A DNA stretch of 64,000 nucleotides from positions 1 to 64,000 of the forward strand of contig JASANE010024996.1 of NCBI GenBank assembly GCA_030248225.1, written 5' to 3'. The notes beneath the pieces are model-generated. The model was not told where the DNA came from and did no database searches. It worked only from the letters and a program-made list of their open reading frames with translations. Made by a program: the position numbers and the translations under genes. This document shows positions 1 to 10,584 of this stretch, piece by piece (position 1 is the first letter of the stretch; every line of letters begins with the position of its first letter). The stretch comes from Trileptium ribeirensis. Lineage: Eukaryota > Nematoda > Enoplea > Enoplida > Thoracostomopsidae.

Positions 1-298
1 CGATACTGGTCTAGTAGAATCCACGAATCGAGAGCAAGTGCGGGAACAATCCGATCGACACAGGTCAGAGGGTCAAAGCCTCAATCAACAGCGGGCGGTC
101 GGGCAATCAAAAGGGGCCCATCTCAAACAACCGAGTTCGGTGCGTCAAGCGAGGGTCATCATCAATCGACGGCGCTCGTGTCAATTCGAGTTCAAGTCCA
201 CAGTCGAGCCATATCGCGCCCCAGTACAGGTCAATCCATTCGGGGGATCAATCAATCCGGGATCGTGAGAACAATTCGAACCCAACGAGCCGCAAGCC
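1..298 (+). other. Gypsy leader (untranslated region before gag)
   Basis: This stretch lies between the presumed 5' LTR (off the left edge) and the gag ATG. It is rich in short tcaa/ggtcaat-type words. A TGG at 7-9 follows ATAC, and the 3' LTR also has ATAC near its end (4721-4724). The primer-binding site could therefore start at position 7, but no tRNA was identified to support it. Small ORFs here show no family features. Confidence 0.5.
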
Positions 299-1470
299 AT
301 GGCCACAACCGCGGAGCTGATCCAACTGCTTCAGTCGCAGCACCAAGAGCAGATGAAGGCCCTTCAAAAGCAGAACGACGTCCTGCTGGCGGCACTGGTC
401 AAAGCGGACAATCCGACAAAGGTTAGTGCGACTATTCCGCCGTTCAGCGCGTTCGATGCTACTGCGGAGCTATGGCATGACTACTGGGCCCGATTCGTGA
501 CGTTCCTAGGCGCCAACTCTGTTTCCGAAGACAAGCAAGCGCAGGTCTTCCTAACTAACCAGACGCCAGTAACATACAAGTTGCTAGCGAACCTGGCGTC
601 ACAGGAATCCCCGCCCAAAGATGTCAACGACCTCAGCCTCAAGGACCTCGAGGGGTACATGAAGACCCAGTTCGATCCGAAGCGGTTCACTGTACGCGAA
701 CGCTTCAAGTTCTGGTCCGCAATGTCGCGCAAACCGGGCGAAACCGTTCAGGAGCTTGCGGCCAGAATTCGCTCCGATGCCGTGACGTGCGATTTTCCCG
801 CTATCACGGACCCCCTCGACGAGGCCCTCAGGACGCGCTTCATCTGCTCGATCAACAACGAGGCGGTCCTCAAGGCATTCTTCAAGGTCAAAGACGACGA
901 GTTGACGTTCTCACGTGCGATCGCGATTGCCATCGAAACCGAGGACGCCGCGAAAGTCGCGAAAGAAACTGTGTACGGAGGGCCCTCAAAGCCGGTCAAT
1001 GCGATCACTCCGGGTCAAATCAAGCGTGGTCGTCCGAGTTCGAAGCCTAAGCCATCGTCGGCTGCCCCAGTATCTCCAAACAGGTCGTTCCAGTTCCCGA
1101 AGGGCACATGTGGGCGTTGCGGCAAGTCCGATCACACTGGGAAGAATTGCCGCCACAAAGACACCGAGTGCAGCTATTGCCACAAGAAGGGCCATCTTCA
1201 AGCGGTGTGCCTGTCAAAGTCGCGGAATCCCCGATCGATCAATGCAATCCGCCGACGCGAAATCGACCCCGTGCTCAAGGTTGCCGCTGTTCCCAAGCTG
1301 CAACAGCGGGTCAAAGTCGACGGCAAGCCGGTCGTGTTTGAGGTCGATACGGGTTCCTGCGACAACTTCGTTTCCGAGGACGAGTGGGCGATGCTGGGTC
1401 AACCTCCCCTCAATCCGGTCAGCAGTCGATACGAAAGCGCCACGGGCAGTCCGATTCCAGTAGCCGTAGT
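299..1470 (+). CDS. gag: Gypsy Gag polyprotein with two CCHC zinc knuckles, running into protease
   Basis: The retrotransposon capsid/nucleocapsid protein, which packages element RNA in cytoplasmic particles. The ATG at 299 lies in a strong context (gccATGG). The N-terminal part is a charged, Gln-rich helix, followed by a retrotransposon-gag-like helical region ending near residue 225. Two perfect C-x2-C-x4-H-x4-C knuckles follow, CGRCGKSDHTGKNC from about residue 271 and CSYCHKKGHLQAVC from about residue 291. The frame continues into the start of the protease domain with its DTG at 1346-1354. The frame stays open to 1969, but after about 1470 the translation is no longer family-like because the pol frame takes over. 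Whether that is ribosomal frameshifting or a mutation is discussed under findings. Confidence 0.88.
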
Positions 1471-1600
1471 TTCGCAGCCGAAACAACCGTGGCCGAGGGT
1501 CCCGGGCGATTCCTCGATTTCAACGTGGCTCAAGTGCCCAACCTCACTCTGCTGGGCCGCAAAGCGATCGTCGATTTGGCCATCGACCTCAACGCCCTCG
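1300..1600 (+). pseudogene. Gypsy aspartic protease, split between two frames
   Basis: A retropepsin-like domain that would process the polyprotein. The catalytic motif VDTGS (DTG at 1346-1354) is in the gag frame. The C-terminal protease signature (VPNLTLLGRKAI, about 1530-1566) is in the pol frame, one base back. The switch falls near 1463-1475, between the two halves of one folded domain, so the copy is probably broken here. No obvious heptamer slippery site was noticed, but this was not checked exhaustively. Confidence 0.75.
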
Positions 1601-3186
1601 TTCACTCAAACGACGCCGAGTCTCAGGTCAACGTTGTCCAGCCCCGGTCCGACGCGGATCTGCAACTCGCATGCAAGCAACTCTGCCGCGAATTTCCGGA
1701 TCTGTTCAAGCCTGAGCTCGGATGTCTGCGGGACTTTGAGCTCAACGTCCAGTTTCAAGCTGACGCGCAACCGGTGTTCTGCAAGCCGCGCCCAGTGCCA
1801 TTCGCGCTTCAAACCGATTTGGCTCAAGCGTACGAGGACGGAATCAAGCGTGGCGTCTGGAAGCCAACTCAGTTCAACGACTACGGGACCCCGGTCGTGC
1901 CGATTCGGAAACAACAGCTACCGGGTCAAACAAAGTCAAAGATTCGAGTTTGCGGCGATTATTCGGTGACGATCAACCCTCAGCTGGAATCGCATCGCCA
2001 CCCCATTCCACTCCCAGACGATCTGATGCGGAAGTTGGGCGGTGGTCATGGATTCACCAAAATCGACCTCGCGGACGCATACAACCAGATTCCATTGGCT
2101 CCCGAAAGCCAGAAGCGCCTGGCCCTCAGCACGCACCGTGGCGTTTTATTACAACTTCGGCTCCCGTTCGGTATCAAGTCGGCGCCGGGGTATTTCCAAG
2201 AGATCATGGAACGCCTGACGTGCGACCTCGAAGGTGTAGCGGTCTACTTAGATGACATACTGGTCAGCGGCAACACGGCTGACGCTCACCTACGCAACTT
2301 GCGAGCCTTGCTACAGCGACTCAACGAGAAGGGACTACGATGTCGGTTGGAGAAGTGTTCATTCGCCCAACCTCAAGTCGAGTACCTGGGTCACTGCCTG
2401 TCAAACGAAGGTATCGCCAAGGGTTCGAAGGTGGAGGCAGTGCGCAAGATGCCGCCACCACATGACGTCGCCAGCCTACGCTCGTTTTTGGGCTCAATCC
2501 AGTTCTATGGGAAGTTCCTGCCAAACGTGTCGACGATCCTATCACCGCTTCACCGTCTAACAAAAAAAGACGTTCGTTGGAAGTGGGGTGCCGACGAGCA
2601 AGCAGCTTTCCAAAAGCTGAAAGATATGTTGTGCACCGACACGGTTTTGGTCCACTACGACCCGTCGCTACCCATGGGGATCACATGCGATGCATCCGAT
2701 GTCGGTATTGGAGCGGTCCTGTTCCACCGCTATCCTGATGGTAGCGAGCGACCAATTGCCAACGCATCGAAAACCCTAGCGGAGACTCAGCGACGATACA
2801 GTCAGATCCAACGTGAAGCGCTAGCAATCGTCTTCGGGCTCCGAAAGTTCCACCAGTTCCTGTACGGCCGGCAGTTCCTGCTGATCACCGACCACAAACC
2901 TCTAGTTTCTCTGTTCAGCCCCTCAAAGGCGACCCCTGCAATGGCCGCAAATCGACTTGCCCGATGGTCCATGCTCCTCAGCCAGTACGACTATACAATC
3001 GAGTATCGAAGGACGGCCAATCATGGCAATGTCGACGCGTTAAGCCGCCTCCCATTTGGGCCCGATCGCAAGTTCGATGGGGGAGGAAGCAATGTATATA
3101 TCGACACTGCGTGTCAAATCCGAACGATCAGCCAACAAATCCGTCCGGCTGACCCCGAGCTCTACGGCGGAGGACCGGCAGAATGA
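1478..3186 (+). CDS. pol: Gypsy reverse transcriptase and RNase H
   Basis: Copies element RNA into DNA. The ORF in this frame is open from 1384 and family-like from about 1480. Visible RT features: the FTKIDLADAYNQIPL block (about 2053-2098), LPFGIKSAPGYFQ, the catalytic YLDD box at 2245-2256 (YLDDILVSG), and the thumb block with YLGHCLS. The connection region LRSFLGSIQFYGKFLP leads into the RNase H domain, with CDASDVGIGAVLFH (about 2684), REALAIVFGLRKFHQFLYG and ITDHKPL. The NVDALSRLP end motif is at about 3030-3053. All catalytic motifs searched for are present, so this is the best-preserved part of the element. The frame is lost around 3140-3186, before integrase. Confidence 0.93.
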
Positions 3187-4080
3187 TCCGGTGATTTCCC
3201 TGCTCATGCGATACGTTCGAGAGGGTTGGCCTCGAATTCAACCGAGCGCTCCCGTGCAGCATCCCGAATCAGTCGCCGACTACCGCAAGAGTGTCGATTC
3301 CCTGTCAGTGGCGCACGGATGCCTGCTGTACGGGTCCCGAGTTGTTGTTCCAGTCGTGCTGAGACGGGCAGTGCTCAATATCCTGCACACGGGTCATTTC
3401 GGAATCCAGCGCATGAAACAGCTGGCCCGAACCGCGGTGTATTGGCCAAGGCTGGACGACGACATGGGCGACCTATCCGCGTGCGAGGGCTGCGCAGCTC
3501 ACCAGAATGCAGCATGATCGCACCGGTCAGTCCGCGGATGATGCCCGAGAAGCCGTGGAGTCGACTGCACGTGGACCATGCCATCAACTTTATGGGCACG
3601 AATTTGGTTGGTGGTTGTCGGTGGGTATACGAATACCCGTGCATCCTCCGACTTTCCTGTTCATCCCAAAAGGCACAATGGAACTCCTGGACAAGGACTT
3701 CGCACAATTCGGTTCGCCGCGCGATGGTAACCGACGGTGCGCCAGCATTCCATTTCAACAAATTCCAGTCGTGGTGTCGAGCTCGGGCTATCACACATCT
3801 CACCGGTGCTCCATATCACCCCAGCGACCAACGGAGCCGCCCGTTGGATGGTTCAAAACCTTCAAACAAGCCATCCGGAAGTCGAGATTGTCACCTCGGG
3901 AAGCCCTGCACGACTTCCTCATTCAGTACCGCCGTACGCCGCTGGAAATGGGATATTCGCCAAGCGAACTGCTCAATGGTCGTCAGATCCGAAGCAAGAT
4001 CGACACTTTGCTGCCATCTCCGCCTCATATGGCTCAAGGTCGTTAATCCCGAGAAGCCGCAAAGTCGCAGCCAACGCCGG
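3140..4080 (+). pseudogene. Gypsy integrase, multiply frameshifted
   Basis: Integrase would insert the element DNA. The H2C2 zinc-binding region (TGHFGIQRMK to CEGCAAHQ, about 3388-3510) is in one frame. The core start with HVDHA (first Asp at 3574-3576) is in a second, and the stretch around KGTMELLDKDFAQFG in a third. The second catalytic Asp (VTDGA, 3733-3735) returns to the second frame. The NGAARWMVQ block follows in yet another frame; the usual catalytic Glu of this block (NGxxER type) is not visible. The end of the core (FKQAIRKSRLSPREALHDFL, MGYSPSELLNGRQ) is readable up to about 4046. The domain is inactive as it stands. Confidence 0.85.
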
Positions 4081-4436
4081 TGGCTCGCGTCTCCCAAAGC
4101 TATTCCGTAGGCTCTCCCTGTTATGCTCTCTATTGTGGTCCGCGACGCGATCGTCAACCTCGATGGATTCCCGCAATCGTCACGAAGGTTGTCGGGCCTC
4201 GCTCCGTCAACGTCAGGGTCCTGCCGCGTGGTCCGGTATGGCGACGACATATTCAGCAACTACAGCTGCGGTGGGTAACGCCAGAGGACAACGAACCGAC
4301 GGACGAGGTCCATCAACCTATTGCCGCCGTGACGGTCGATTCCTCACAATTGCACAATGGGTATGGACCGGGAAATCCACGTCGCTCCACTCGCTCTCGA
4401 AGAGTTCCTGATCGATGGGGTTATCCGGCGCTTTGA
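4080..4436 (+). CDS. C-terminal tail of gypsy Pol (post-integrase domain)
   Basis: An open frame of 118 residues. It matches the basic C-terminal region that follows gypsy integrase cores: a beta-rich GSPCYALYCGPRRDRQPRWIP stretch, then an arginine-rich end (RRSTRSRRVPDRW). In related elements this tail contacts DNA or chromatin. It shares a frame with the preceding 3507-4046 segment, so it is probably the original end of Pol and the TGA near 4436 is probably the natural stop. The ATG at 4080 is not expected to be a real start. Confidence 0.65.
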   Translation: MARVSQSYSVGSPCYALYCGPRRDRQPRWIPAIVTKVVGPRSVNVRVLPRGPVWRRHIQQLQLRWVTPEDNEPTDEVHQPIAAVTVDSSQLHNGYGPGNPRRSTRSRRVPDRWGYPAL

Positions 4437-4457
4437 TGCTCCAAAGCTGGTCGGGAG

Positions 4458-4722
4458 GTGTCGAGGAAGTCGCAAAATGCAATCATTATGAAATGACGAT
4501 GATGACGCTGATGAAATATGCTAATGAGATCCATCATGACAATCTGATAATGGAATATGCTAATGAGATCCCTCATGACAATCTGATGCAATCTGATTGC
4601 AATCTGATGCAATCAGAATAGTATATAAACCACCACTGATCTGCATTTGTCATTCATTGCTCAGTGTTCATTTGTAATAAAGGAGTTTTATATATCGGCT
4701 TCTGGATCCACCACACAAGAAT
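4458..4722 (+). repeat. Gypsy 3' LTR with TATA box and polyadenylation signal
   Basis: The proposed start is TGTCGAGG after a purine run (GGTCGGGAGG, 4448-4457) that fits a polypurine tract. U3 holds two 36-bp near-identical copies (4513-4548 and 4552-4587, differing at only a few sites), then three short gcaatctgat-like units to 4620. A TATATAA is at 4622-4628 and AATAAA at 4676-4681, giving a plausible promoter/R/poly(A) layout. The 3' limit is uncertain (CACACA about 4717 or ATAC 4724), because the 5' LTR and target-site duplication cannot be compared. Confidence 0.7.
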
Positions 4723-6620
4723 ACGGTGAAATTTACTTAAATTGGTTGAAACCATTCTGAAGGTGAATTTCGCTAACAACTTTAATGCATTGGTGCAGCA
4801 AAGGCGTTAAAACATATTTCAGATCGTGCTGATCATCTTGGGACCAGCTTGTTCTTATTATGCGCCCACTATTATTAGGTGTGTACAGTGTGATATGCAA
4901 CTACTATGAACTTTATAATCAGTTGAAATCTAATTGATTCTACTTAAACTTAGACTAAATTGATTCAACATGTTTGCCGAACTAATTATACTCAATAATA
5001 TGATTAGCTGAGACAAGTTTATTTAGTATTAAAATGTTGCAAACCTATTGGGATTTTTGTCGTGCAGCATTTTGTCATGATATAAGCAGCAGACTCGATT
5101 TTAGTTATATCAAATTGGCGCTGTTATGAAGGTAAAGTCAATTCTAAAGCGTAGTTTGTTAACTTTTATTAAAATATGCTCAAGTATGTTCTACCTATGT
5201 ATCCTGTTCTAGAATCAGATGCTGTTTTTTAATTATTTCGGTACCGCAATTACATTAGTTATTAATTACCGCATTTTCAGGCATGCAACAGACAATGTAG
5301 TGTTTAACTGTCCAATTGATTTAGTGTTTGACTTGTACCTTAGCTTTCCGGCGGTTCAGTAGATACTACATCATTCTATTTTTTGGTTTTTATGTTGAGA
5401 AATGCCAGTTGTTAAAGCCCGAATGCTTGAAAAAACCCAATCATTAGCACCAAATATTTAGAAATTATGTATATTTTTGTTGCTATATCTCAAAACTGCA
5501 ATTACTACACTTATTCCACATTTTCTTTCCAGTTCGGACGCATAACTGACGCCATAACAACGAGTGAGTGCTCTTAGAAACCTTCGAAAGTTGAAATCAG
5601 TTAAAAACAGGGGAGTTGTCGAATTCAGTGCTTAATGGGTCACTCGTGATGTCGCATACAAAAATAGGCAAATACTTTTTTTACTTCAAATTAAGTTTCT
5701 GAGCTTGAAAAGTCAACTTCCAAAACTCAGTATCAGTGTAATTATGCTTTTGATCGGAGTTCTGATATAAATTTAGCGGGATCCTGGTATTACGTTCAGT
5801 GGTTAATGAAGTTTCGCTAGCATCACCTTACAGAAGCGTTAAGATGTCTGTAGACCAACTTTAAAAGGCAACTTAATTTTAGTCAGTCAAATATAATTTT
5901 TCCAGTATATATTTTATGCCTGTCAATTTTTCTGCCCCAATTTCATTTTGTCCAGGATTACCACAATTTAACATTTCGTTTTTGAGCTTCAATGCACCTA
6001 ATGAATGCGATGAAAATTACAATACCTTTTACGTCTACAGTAGAGCAAATTTTAATAGAGTAATTTTGTTTGCCTTCGTGATTGGTTTCTATTATGTATA
6101 AAAATTTTGTACTATATACAATATGCTTTCTTAAGAAAACACATCATTGTGTAAGCTGTAGTGCAACGTCTGTAATTAATAATTAATAATAATTAGTAAT
6201 TATGTAATTTTAACAGCACTGTATTTTTATTGCCGTTCTTTCGTCATGCCATTAGATTGAATTTGCTAAACGCACACGATGGGTTCTTCTAGGCACGCTG
6301 TGTAAATAAATTGTAAGAAGAAAATGTAACAGGGGCTTTTGTCTTTTGCGTAATTATTCTGTTACATTTTTCGTTAATGTGCTGGCTACTGTCGCTCAGC
6401 ACTTGAAAATACAATATTAATTATTCGTTTTGTTTAATTGTGGTAAACTGATCTATAAGACTTAAACTGGCCGTCAAACAAAGACATTATCTTCTTCTTA
6501 AACACAGTTGCGTTTTTGTGAATTACCCATGTCTGCTTTGTTTAGAAACCTAGCCTCTCATGTGTTATGCGACTGTCGTTGTGCTAAAGGTTTCCAACGG
6601 GACTGATTTGTATATTTCAG
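4723..6620. other. AT-rich non-coding stretch, presumed DPH3 intron
   Basis: No conserved coding sequence was found. In particular, nothing encodes the YPCPCGD block that should precede the DPH3 exon. A splice-like segment at 5533-5563 contains an in-frame stop in the phase the DPH3 exon would need, so it is not taken as an exon. The ORF at 5916-6101 has no family features. The stretch ends in a good acceptor, tatatttcag at 6611-6620. Confidence 0.55.
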
Positions 6621-6791
6621 GAACAGTTGCAAAACGGTGAAGACGTTGCAGAATGCCCGAGCTGCTCGCTAATTGTACGTGTTATCTATGATCCGGACGA
6701 TTTTGTTGAAACTGAATTGACGGATCTCAAGCTTTCTTCCAAGTCCAAAGCCAGAACGGAAACTGTTAGTGGCGTAACAGCGGAGTCGTAG
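6621..6791 (+). CDS. DPH3: DPH3, last exon (CSL zinc-finger protein of diphthamide synthesis)
   Basis: DPH3 is a small zinc/iron-binding protein that supplies electrons to the radical-SAM enzyme DPH1-DPH2 in the first step of diphthamide formation on EF2. It also supports Elongator-dependent tRNA modification. The exon starts in phase 0 after a CAG acceptor and reads [28 protein letters not shown]. This matches the second half of the CSL zinc finger, whose CPSC forms the second metal-binding cysteine pair. The tail then diverges: about 27 Lys/Ser/Thr-rich residues ending in TAG at 6789-6791, with no match to the usual short vertebrate end. The exon holding the first cysteine pair (CPCG) is not in the window as read. 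It may lie left of position 1, with the gypsy element inside the intron; alternatively this is a partial copy. Confidence 0.85.
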   Translation, partial: EQLQNGEDVAECPSCSLIVRVIYDPDDFVETELTDLKLSSKSKARTETVSGVTAES

Positions 6792-8504
6792 TGATAATGT
6801 TAGTTGAACGGTGATGCATAGCGATTTAACATAATACTTGTAATAATTGTGGTATATGCATATTGGTATAAAAACAACTCCATTAACATGGCTTCTCCAA
6901 ACTACCAAAATGATACCTGGGGGCATAGATTCTTAACTGTGGATAGCCAAAAATACCTGGGTCGCGATTTCCCCAGTTCATCTCGAAGTGGAACTATTGA
7001 AACTGGAAGAACATAAAATACTGTAACTGCCAGGAAACGTAAAAATGTCTCAGCTGGCAATTGATTCCAATTATGTTTACTAAAAAGTGGGGTATTTTAG
7101 TAATTTTTAGCTCGCAGTGGAATATTTGGGGTTTTAGCTAAAATTGGGAAAAATTTGCATATTTTTTAGCCTATCCGACCAAATTTTGGTAATGTTATTA
7201 GTGGAGCAGGAAAGTACATAAGGGACCGTAGGGAATATGAACTGGAGGAGGCCAAATTAACTGGGGGCATGAATTGGGGAACCTCATGCGACGTCGAAAT
7301 ACCTGGGGACCCCAAGGTCCCCTATTTAGCCAAGCCATTTAACGGCGTTACATATTATTAAACCCATTTTAATTTTGAAATTATCTTCTTGTTAATTACG
7401 GTTTCCATCAAATTTTGATATTACTGGTTTCTGCGGTCGACTCGACAAATGTTTCTAGTCCAGTTGACGTAGTAACTTAGTTTTTGCAAGTTTTTAATGC
7501 ACATATTCCCTATACTCATTGTAACTTTGTCCTCAAGCGATGCAAGCTGAAAATATATGCCTAATCGCTCGAGCCATGACATGACACATTGTGTTGTGGT
7601 TAAGTCTGGATAAATTTTTGTCTGAAACTGTGATTTCACCGCTTTATTACATCGCGAAAAGAGAGCTAGTCTGTCCTGTCAAGGACCCAGTCTAAAGGGT
7701 TATGTATGCATGTGTTTTGTGCAACTTTTACTAAAATGTGTGTAACCGTTGCCAAGTTACAGACAGCATTGCTGTGTATCTTGAAATTAAAGAAAATCAA
7801 ACTGGCCCTTGATTCTCGTATTACTTCACAGAGGGAAACAATCCCGCGCAGCCACTGCTATAATAATATTTTTTGTTACAGACAGAAATAAAACTTCATT
7901 CTGCGAGAGTTGTTCGTGAGAAAAATTGCAGCAAGCTGAGAATTTTTGCCGTACGGCTTGATTTGATCTCTATCTGTTGGAACAGCATTTATATTGTGCA
8001 CGAGAACAAATCTATTGCCAAAATTTAAATAAAATCATTATTTATATATAGTCATTTCCAAATTAAAAATGCACAAACTTGAAATACCTTAAATAAATTA
8101 CGCCTCGTCCTACTATTCCAAGCAATAACAGATATTGCAACATTGTTACTGCTACAAAGTACCTAAATACACATTAAAAATTGAATTAAATAACTCAGTC
8201 ATTACCGCACTACATATGGGATCATTCAAATTTGATTCAGTTTGGTAACTAAAAGTATGATTTAACACTCTTAACTTCATGAACATGAGAGATATTGCCG
8301 CGATGGCACTACTACGATGGCTATACTTTGATAACTTGAACCGTATAGGTGGCATCTGTTGTCAAACATTACCTAATTTGTATTATTCTACAGTCAATAT
8401 GTCTTCTGGCATTATTCTCGCTGAATATTTTTGTTTGTGAACAATCTCTTCAGTATAATGTTATGTATGCAACTTATTTACATTTTACTGTCTTATCGTC
8501 ACGT
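6792..8504. other. AT-rich intergenic stretch with no recognised gene
   Basis: Downstream of DPH3. No AATAAA was seen close to the stop. Between about 6910 and 7330 several similar phrases (acctggg, cccagg, ggggacc) recur in both orientations, suggesting an old inserted repeat. The rest shows only short ORFs with AT-biased, non-family translations. Confidence 0.4.
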
Positions 8505-9336
8505 AATTGAAACTGGAGAGAGCAAAACGAGCGAGGTTTCCAGCAAGAAGGAAAAATTATTGTGAAAATGTTTGTTGGCGTGACTCATAACTCATTTTTG
8601 GTAGATATTATGTTTATTTCGATGAAATATTTTTTGTTCAATAGGAAAAGTGTTGGCGATGTGATCTTTAGAGCTCCGACCGTATCTTTTTAGTCCAAAT
8701 GGCTAAAAACTGGTTTAAGGGTTTTTGCAAACCTGGGCAAACTTTTAACACTGTTTCCCACACCATATCTACCTACATTGAAAAGTGGAGAATCAGCTCA
8801 AAGATTTACAAACTTGCTGAACTAGCCTTTTTGTGGGACCGCTGTTGGCCTGAATATTGCTGGTCAACCCCTTGCCATAAATAGCGATTTTTCAGATTTT
8901 TGCAAACTATTGTGTGTTTTTATCTTATAACGGGTGTTCATTTGGTTACGAAACATGTTGAATACGATGTTTTTTGTTTAGAATTTAGTATCGCTATATG
9001 TTACGTTCTCGGGGGATTTCTAGGGTTTAAGGGTTGGATTTTTTTAAATATAACGTGTCTTTTTTGGCTGGTAATGTATCACTTTCAGGCGTTTAGATTG
9101 TTGAGATATGGCTATCGGTACGTTGAATGCGGTGGTATAATTGCTATCTACAGACCAGTTTGACTTGGTTTACATTTACGTTCTCTTCAAACGCTTATGT
9201 GTTGACGAAGCCTATTTTCCACATTTCACATATATTTAAATGTCGCACCCACGATCTTACCATCGTTTCAATTTACCCTAGTCTGCGAGATACTAGTTTT
9301 GCTCTTCCTATTATAACAATGTATAATGAAAATTGA
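8505..9336 (+). repeat. Dispersed repeat family 1, copy A
   Basis: This shares clear landmark strings with copies B (38,985-39,640, minus) and C (47,035-48,350, plus). The landmarks are a gagcgaagcga-like start, the ttttttgtgggaccgct block (here about 8828-8845) and the following gccataaatagcgatttttcag. After these comes a ttgaatacgatg landmark (about 8957), which appears again diverged near 9121. Its ORFs at 8699 and 8900 are by-products of the repeat. No protein domain was recognised, so the class (non-autonomous DNA element or 3' end of an unknown element) is open. Confidence 0.75.
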
Positions 9337-10311
9337 AATTGAATAGCCCTTCTTTGTGTGTATATATATCTAAGAATATCTTAACAATTATTGTGTCGTC
9401 GTAACTCATTTTGGAAAGTTGGCAAAAATTGTTGAGTTTTATGGTCGAGTAAGTTTTCAAACGGCATCCGAAAAAATATCACTATTTTGGCGGAATGTGT
9501 TCTTAAAGCTAATCTGTGTTGAGCAAGATTTATAATTTTTTAATTTAGCGGTGACATACATCCTCTTTATCCTCACGAATTTGCATATATTATCATCTCC
9601 TTCCGTTGGAGAGTTGTAGCTGAACAGTCACCGTTCCGGCAAATCTCGTATCAAATAATAATTATTATCTCGTATATATTATGTACCTGGTTATCGCAGC
9701 ATGTATGGCGAAATAAACGTTATAATAAGCTAAACTTTTCCAATTCATGTTACTATAGATGACTTGTACATATGTGAAATTAATATTACACCGTGATTGA
9801 ATGCCATTGTCTGATAGCAGCAATGCGAGTTTTGCCAATTTTGATGAAATTTCTATATTTTGTTGCAGCAAGATTTTCAAACGATAAAAATATTCAAAAG
9901 TTTTATGGGGATGTTTGCTGCTACCGGTTTTATGCGTAATGTGCTTCAGCTACCGGTTTCTTATAGCTTTACATGTTTGTTTAACCCTGTAAATACATCG
10001 ATGGCTTCATATTGACCCCTACCTAAGTTTGAACTTGTGTCATGCCTTCTATACAACGTGATTGAAGCTGAAGCCGGGTGACATTTTATGGTAAAGTGTC
10101 TGCAACTTCAGGACTACATCGTTATGTAGTCTTTTTTTACACAGCAGAATATAGTGTGGACAATACAAAAAGAATGACACCAACCATGCATTAGGTAATT
10201 TGGAGAATATTATGCTAGATACACGTTTGTGTATTGTGTGTATTAATATTATCGCTAAATAAAACGCTGTCGTTGACTGATTCAGAATAATTTTGCCATC
10301 AAACCCGCCGA
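9337..10311. other. AT-rich stretch, nothing recognised
   Basis: Only short AT-rich ORFs on both strands. No splice-bounded conserved segment, RNA gene or repeat landmark was recognised. Confidence 0.4.
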
Positions 10312-10584
10312 TCACATCTGGATATAGGAGGAAATTTGCACACAGTCAATGGGTAAAGGTATATATCCCTCAAATGCTTGATAACTGTCGATATGGTTCG
10401 ACACATTAACATTCACGGTCATGAGAATAACACCTAATGGCAGGATGTGGATCAAGTTGAGATCGAGAGCGTGAATGTTCTGTTTTTTCCGACTGGAGTT
10501 TACAATGGACAGCTCCATCCTATTCGTGATTTGCAGGTGAATGGCCGCCTTGGGATCAATCGCTTTTGAGCTATTGTCAGCCAT
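10312..10584 (-). CDS. Hypothetical minus-strand exon-like ORF, 90 residues
   Basis: Not recognised. On the minus strand, an ATG at 10,584 opens MADNSSKAIDPKAAIHLQ and the frame runs to a stop at 10,312. Its base composition is more balanced than its surroundings. A ttgcag acceptor-like site lies just upstream on the minus strand (near 10,605), in frame with the ATG codon, so it could be a last exon. The translation mixes polar residues with a hydrophobic LIHILPLGVILMTVNVNV segment, possibly one membrane-spanning or buried strand. It could also be a chance ORF or a transposon remnant. Confidence 0.25.
   Translation of the reverse strand: MADNSSKAIDPKAAIHLQITNRMELSIVNSSRKKQNIHALDLNLIHILPLGVILMTVNVNVSNHIDSYQAFEGYIPLPIDCVQISSYIQM

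Larger units (their letters stand above)
1..4722 (+). mobile_element. Decayed Ty3/gypsy LTR retrotransposon, 5' end outside window
   Basis: A Metaviridae-type element in sense order: leader, gag with zinc knuckles, aspartic protease, reverse transcriptase, RNase H, integrase, then an LTR. The pol sequence resembles the K02A2.6-like/Mag group of animal gypsy elements; this placement is from memory of family motifs, not a search. The region is far more GC-rich than the AT-rich DNA after 4740. At least three reading-frame changes (about 1465, 3140-3186, and several in 3500-4080) mean it cannot encode an intact polyprotein. The 5' LTR is not in the window. The 3' LTR is followed by ordinary AT-rich sequence and, 1.9 kb on, by a DPH3 exon, so it probably lies within or next to that gene. 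Confidence 0.92.

Noticed and set aside
5533..5563. Short splice-bounded segment upstream of the DPH3 exon
   Set aside because: In the phase required by the exon at 6621 it contains a TAA stop, and it does not encode the expected CPCG block.
6669..6926. Minus-strand ORF over the DPH3 exon
   Set aside because: It is an antisense shadow of the DPH3 coding exon with no features of its own.
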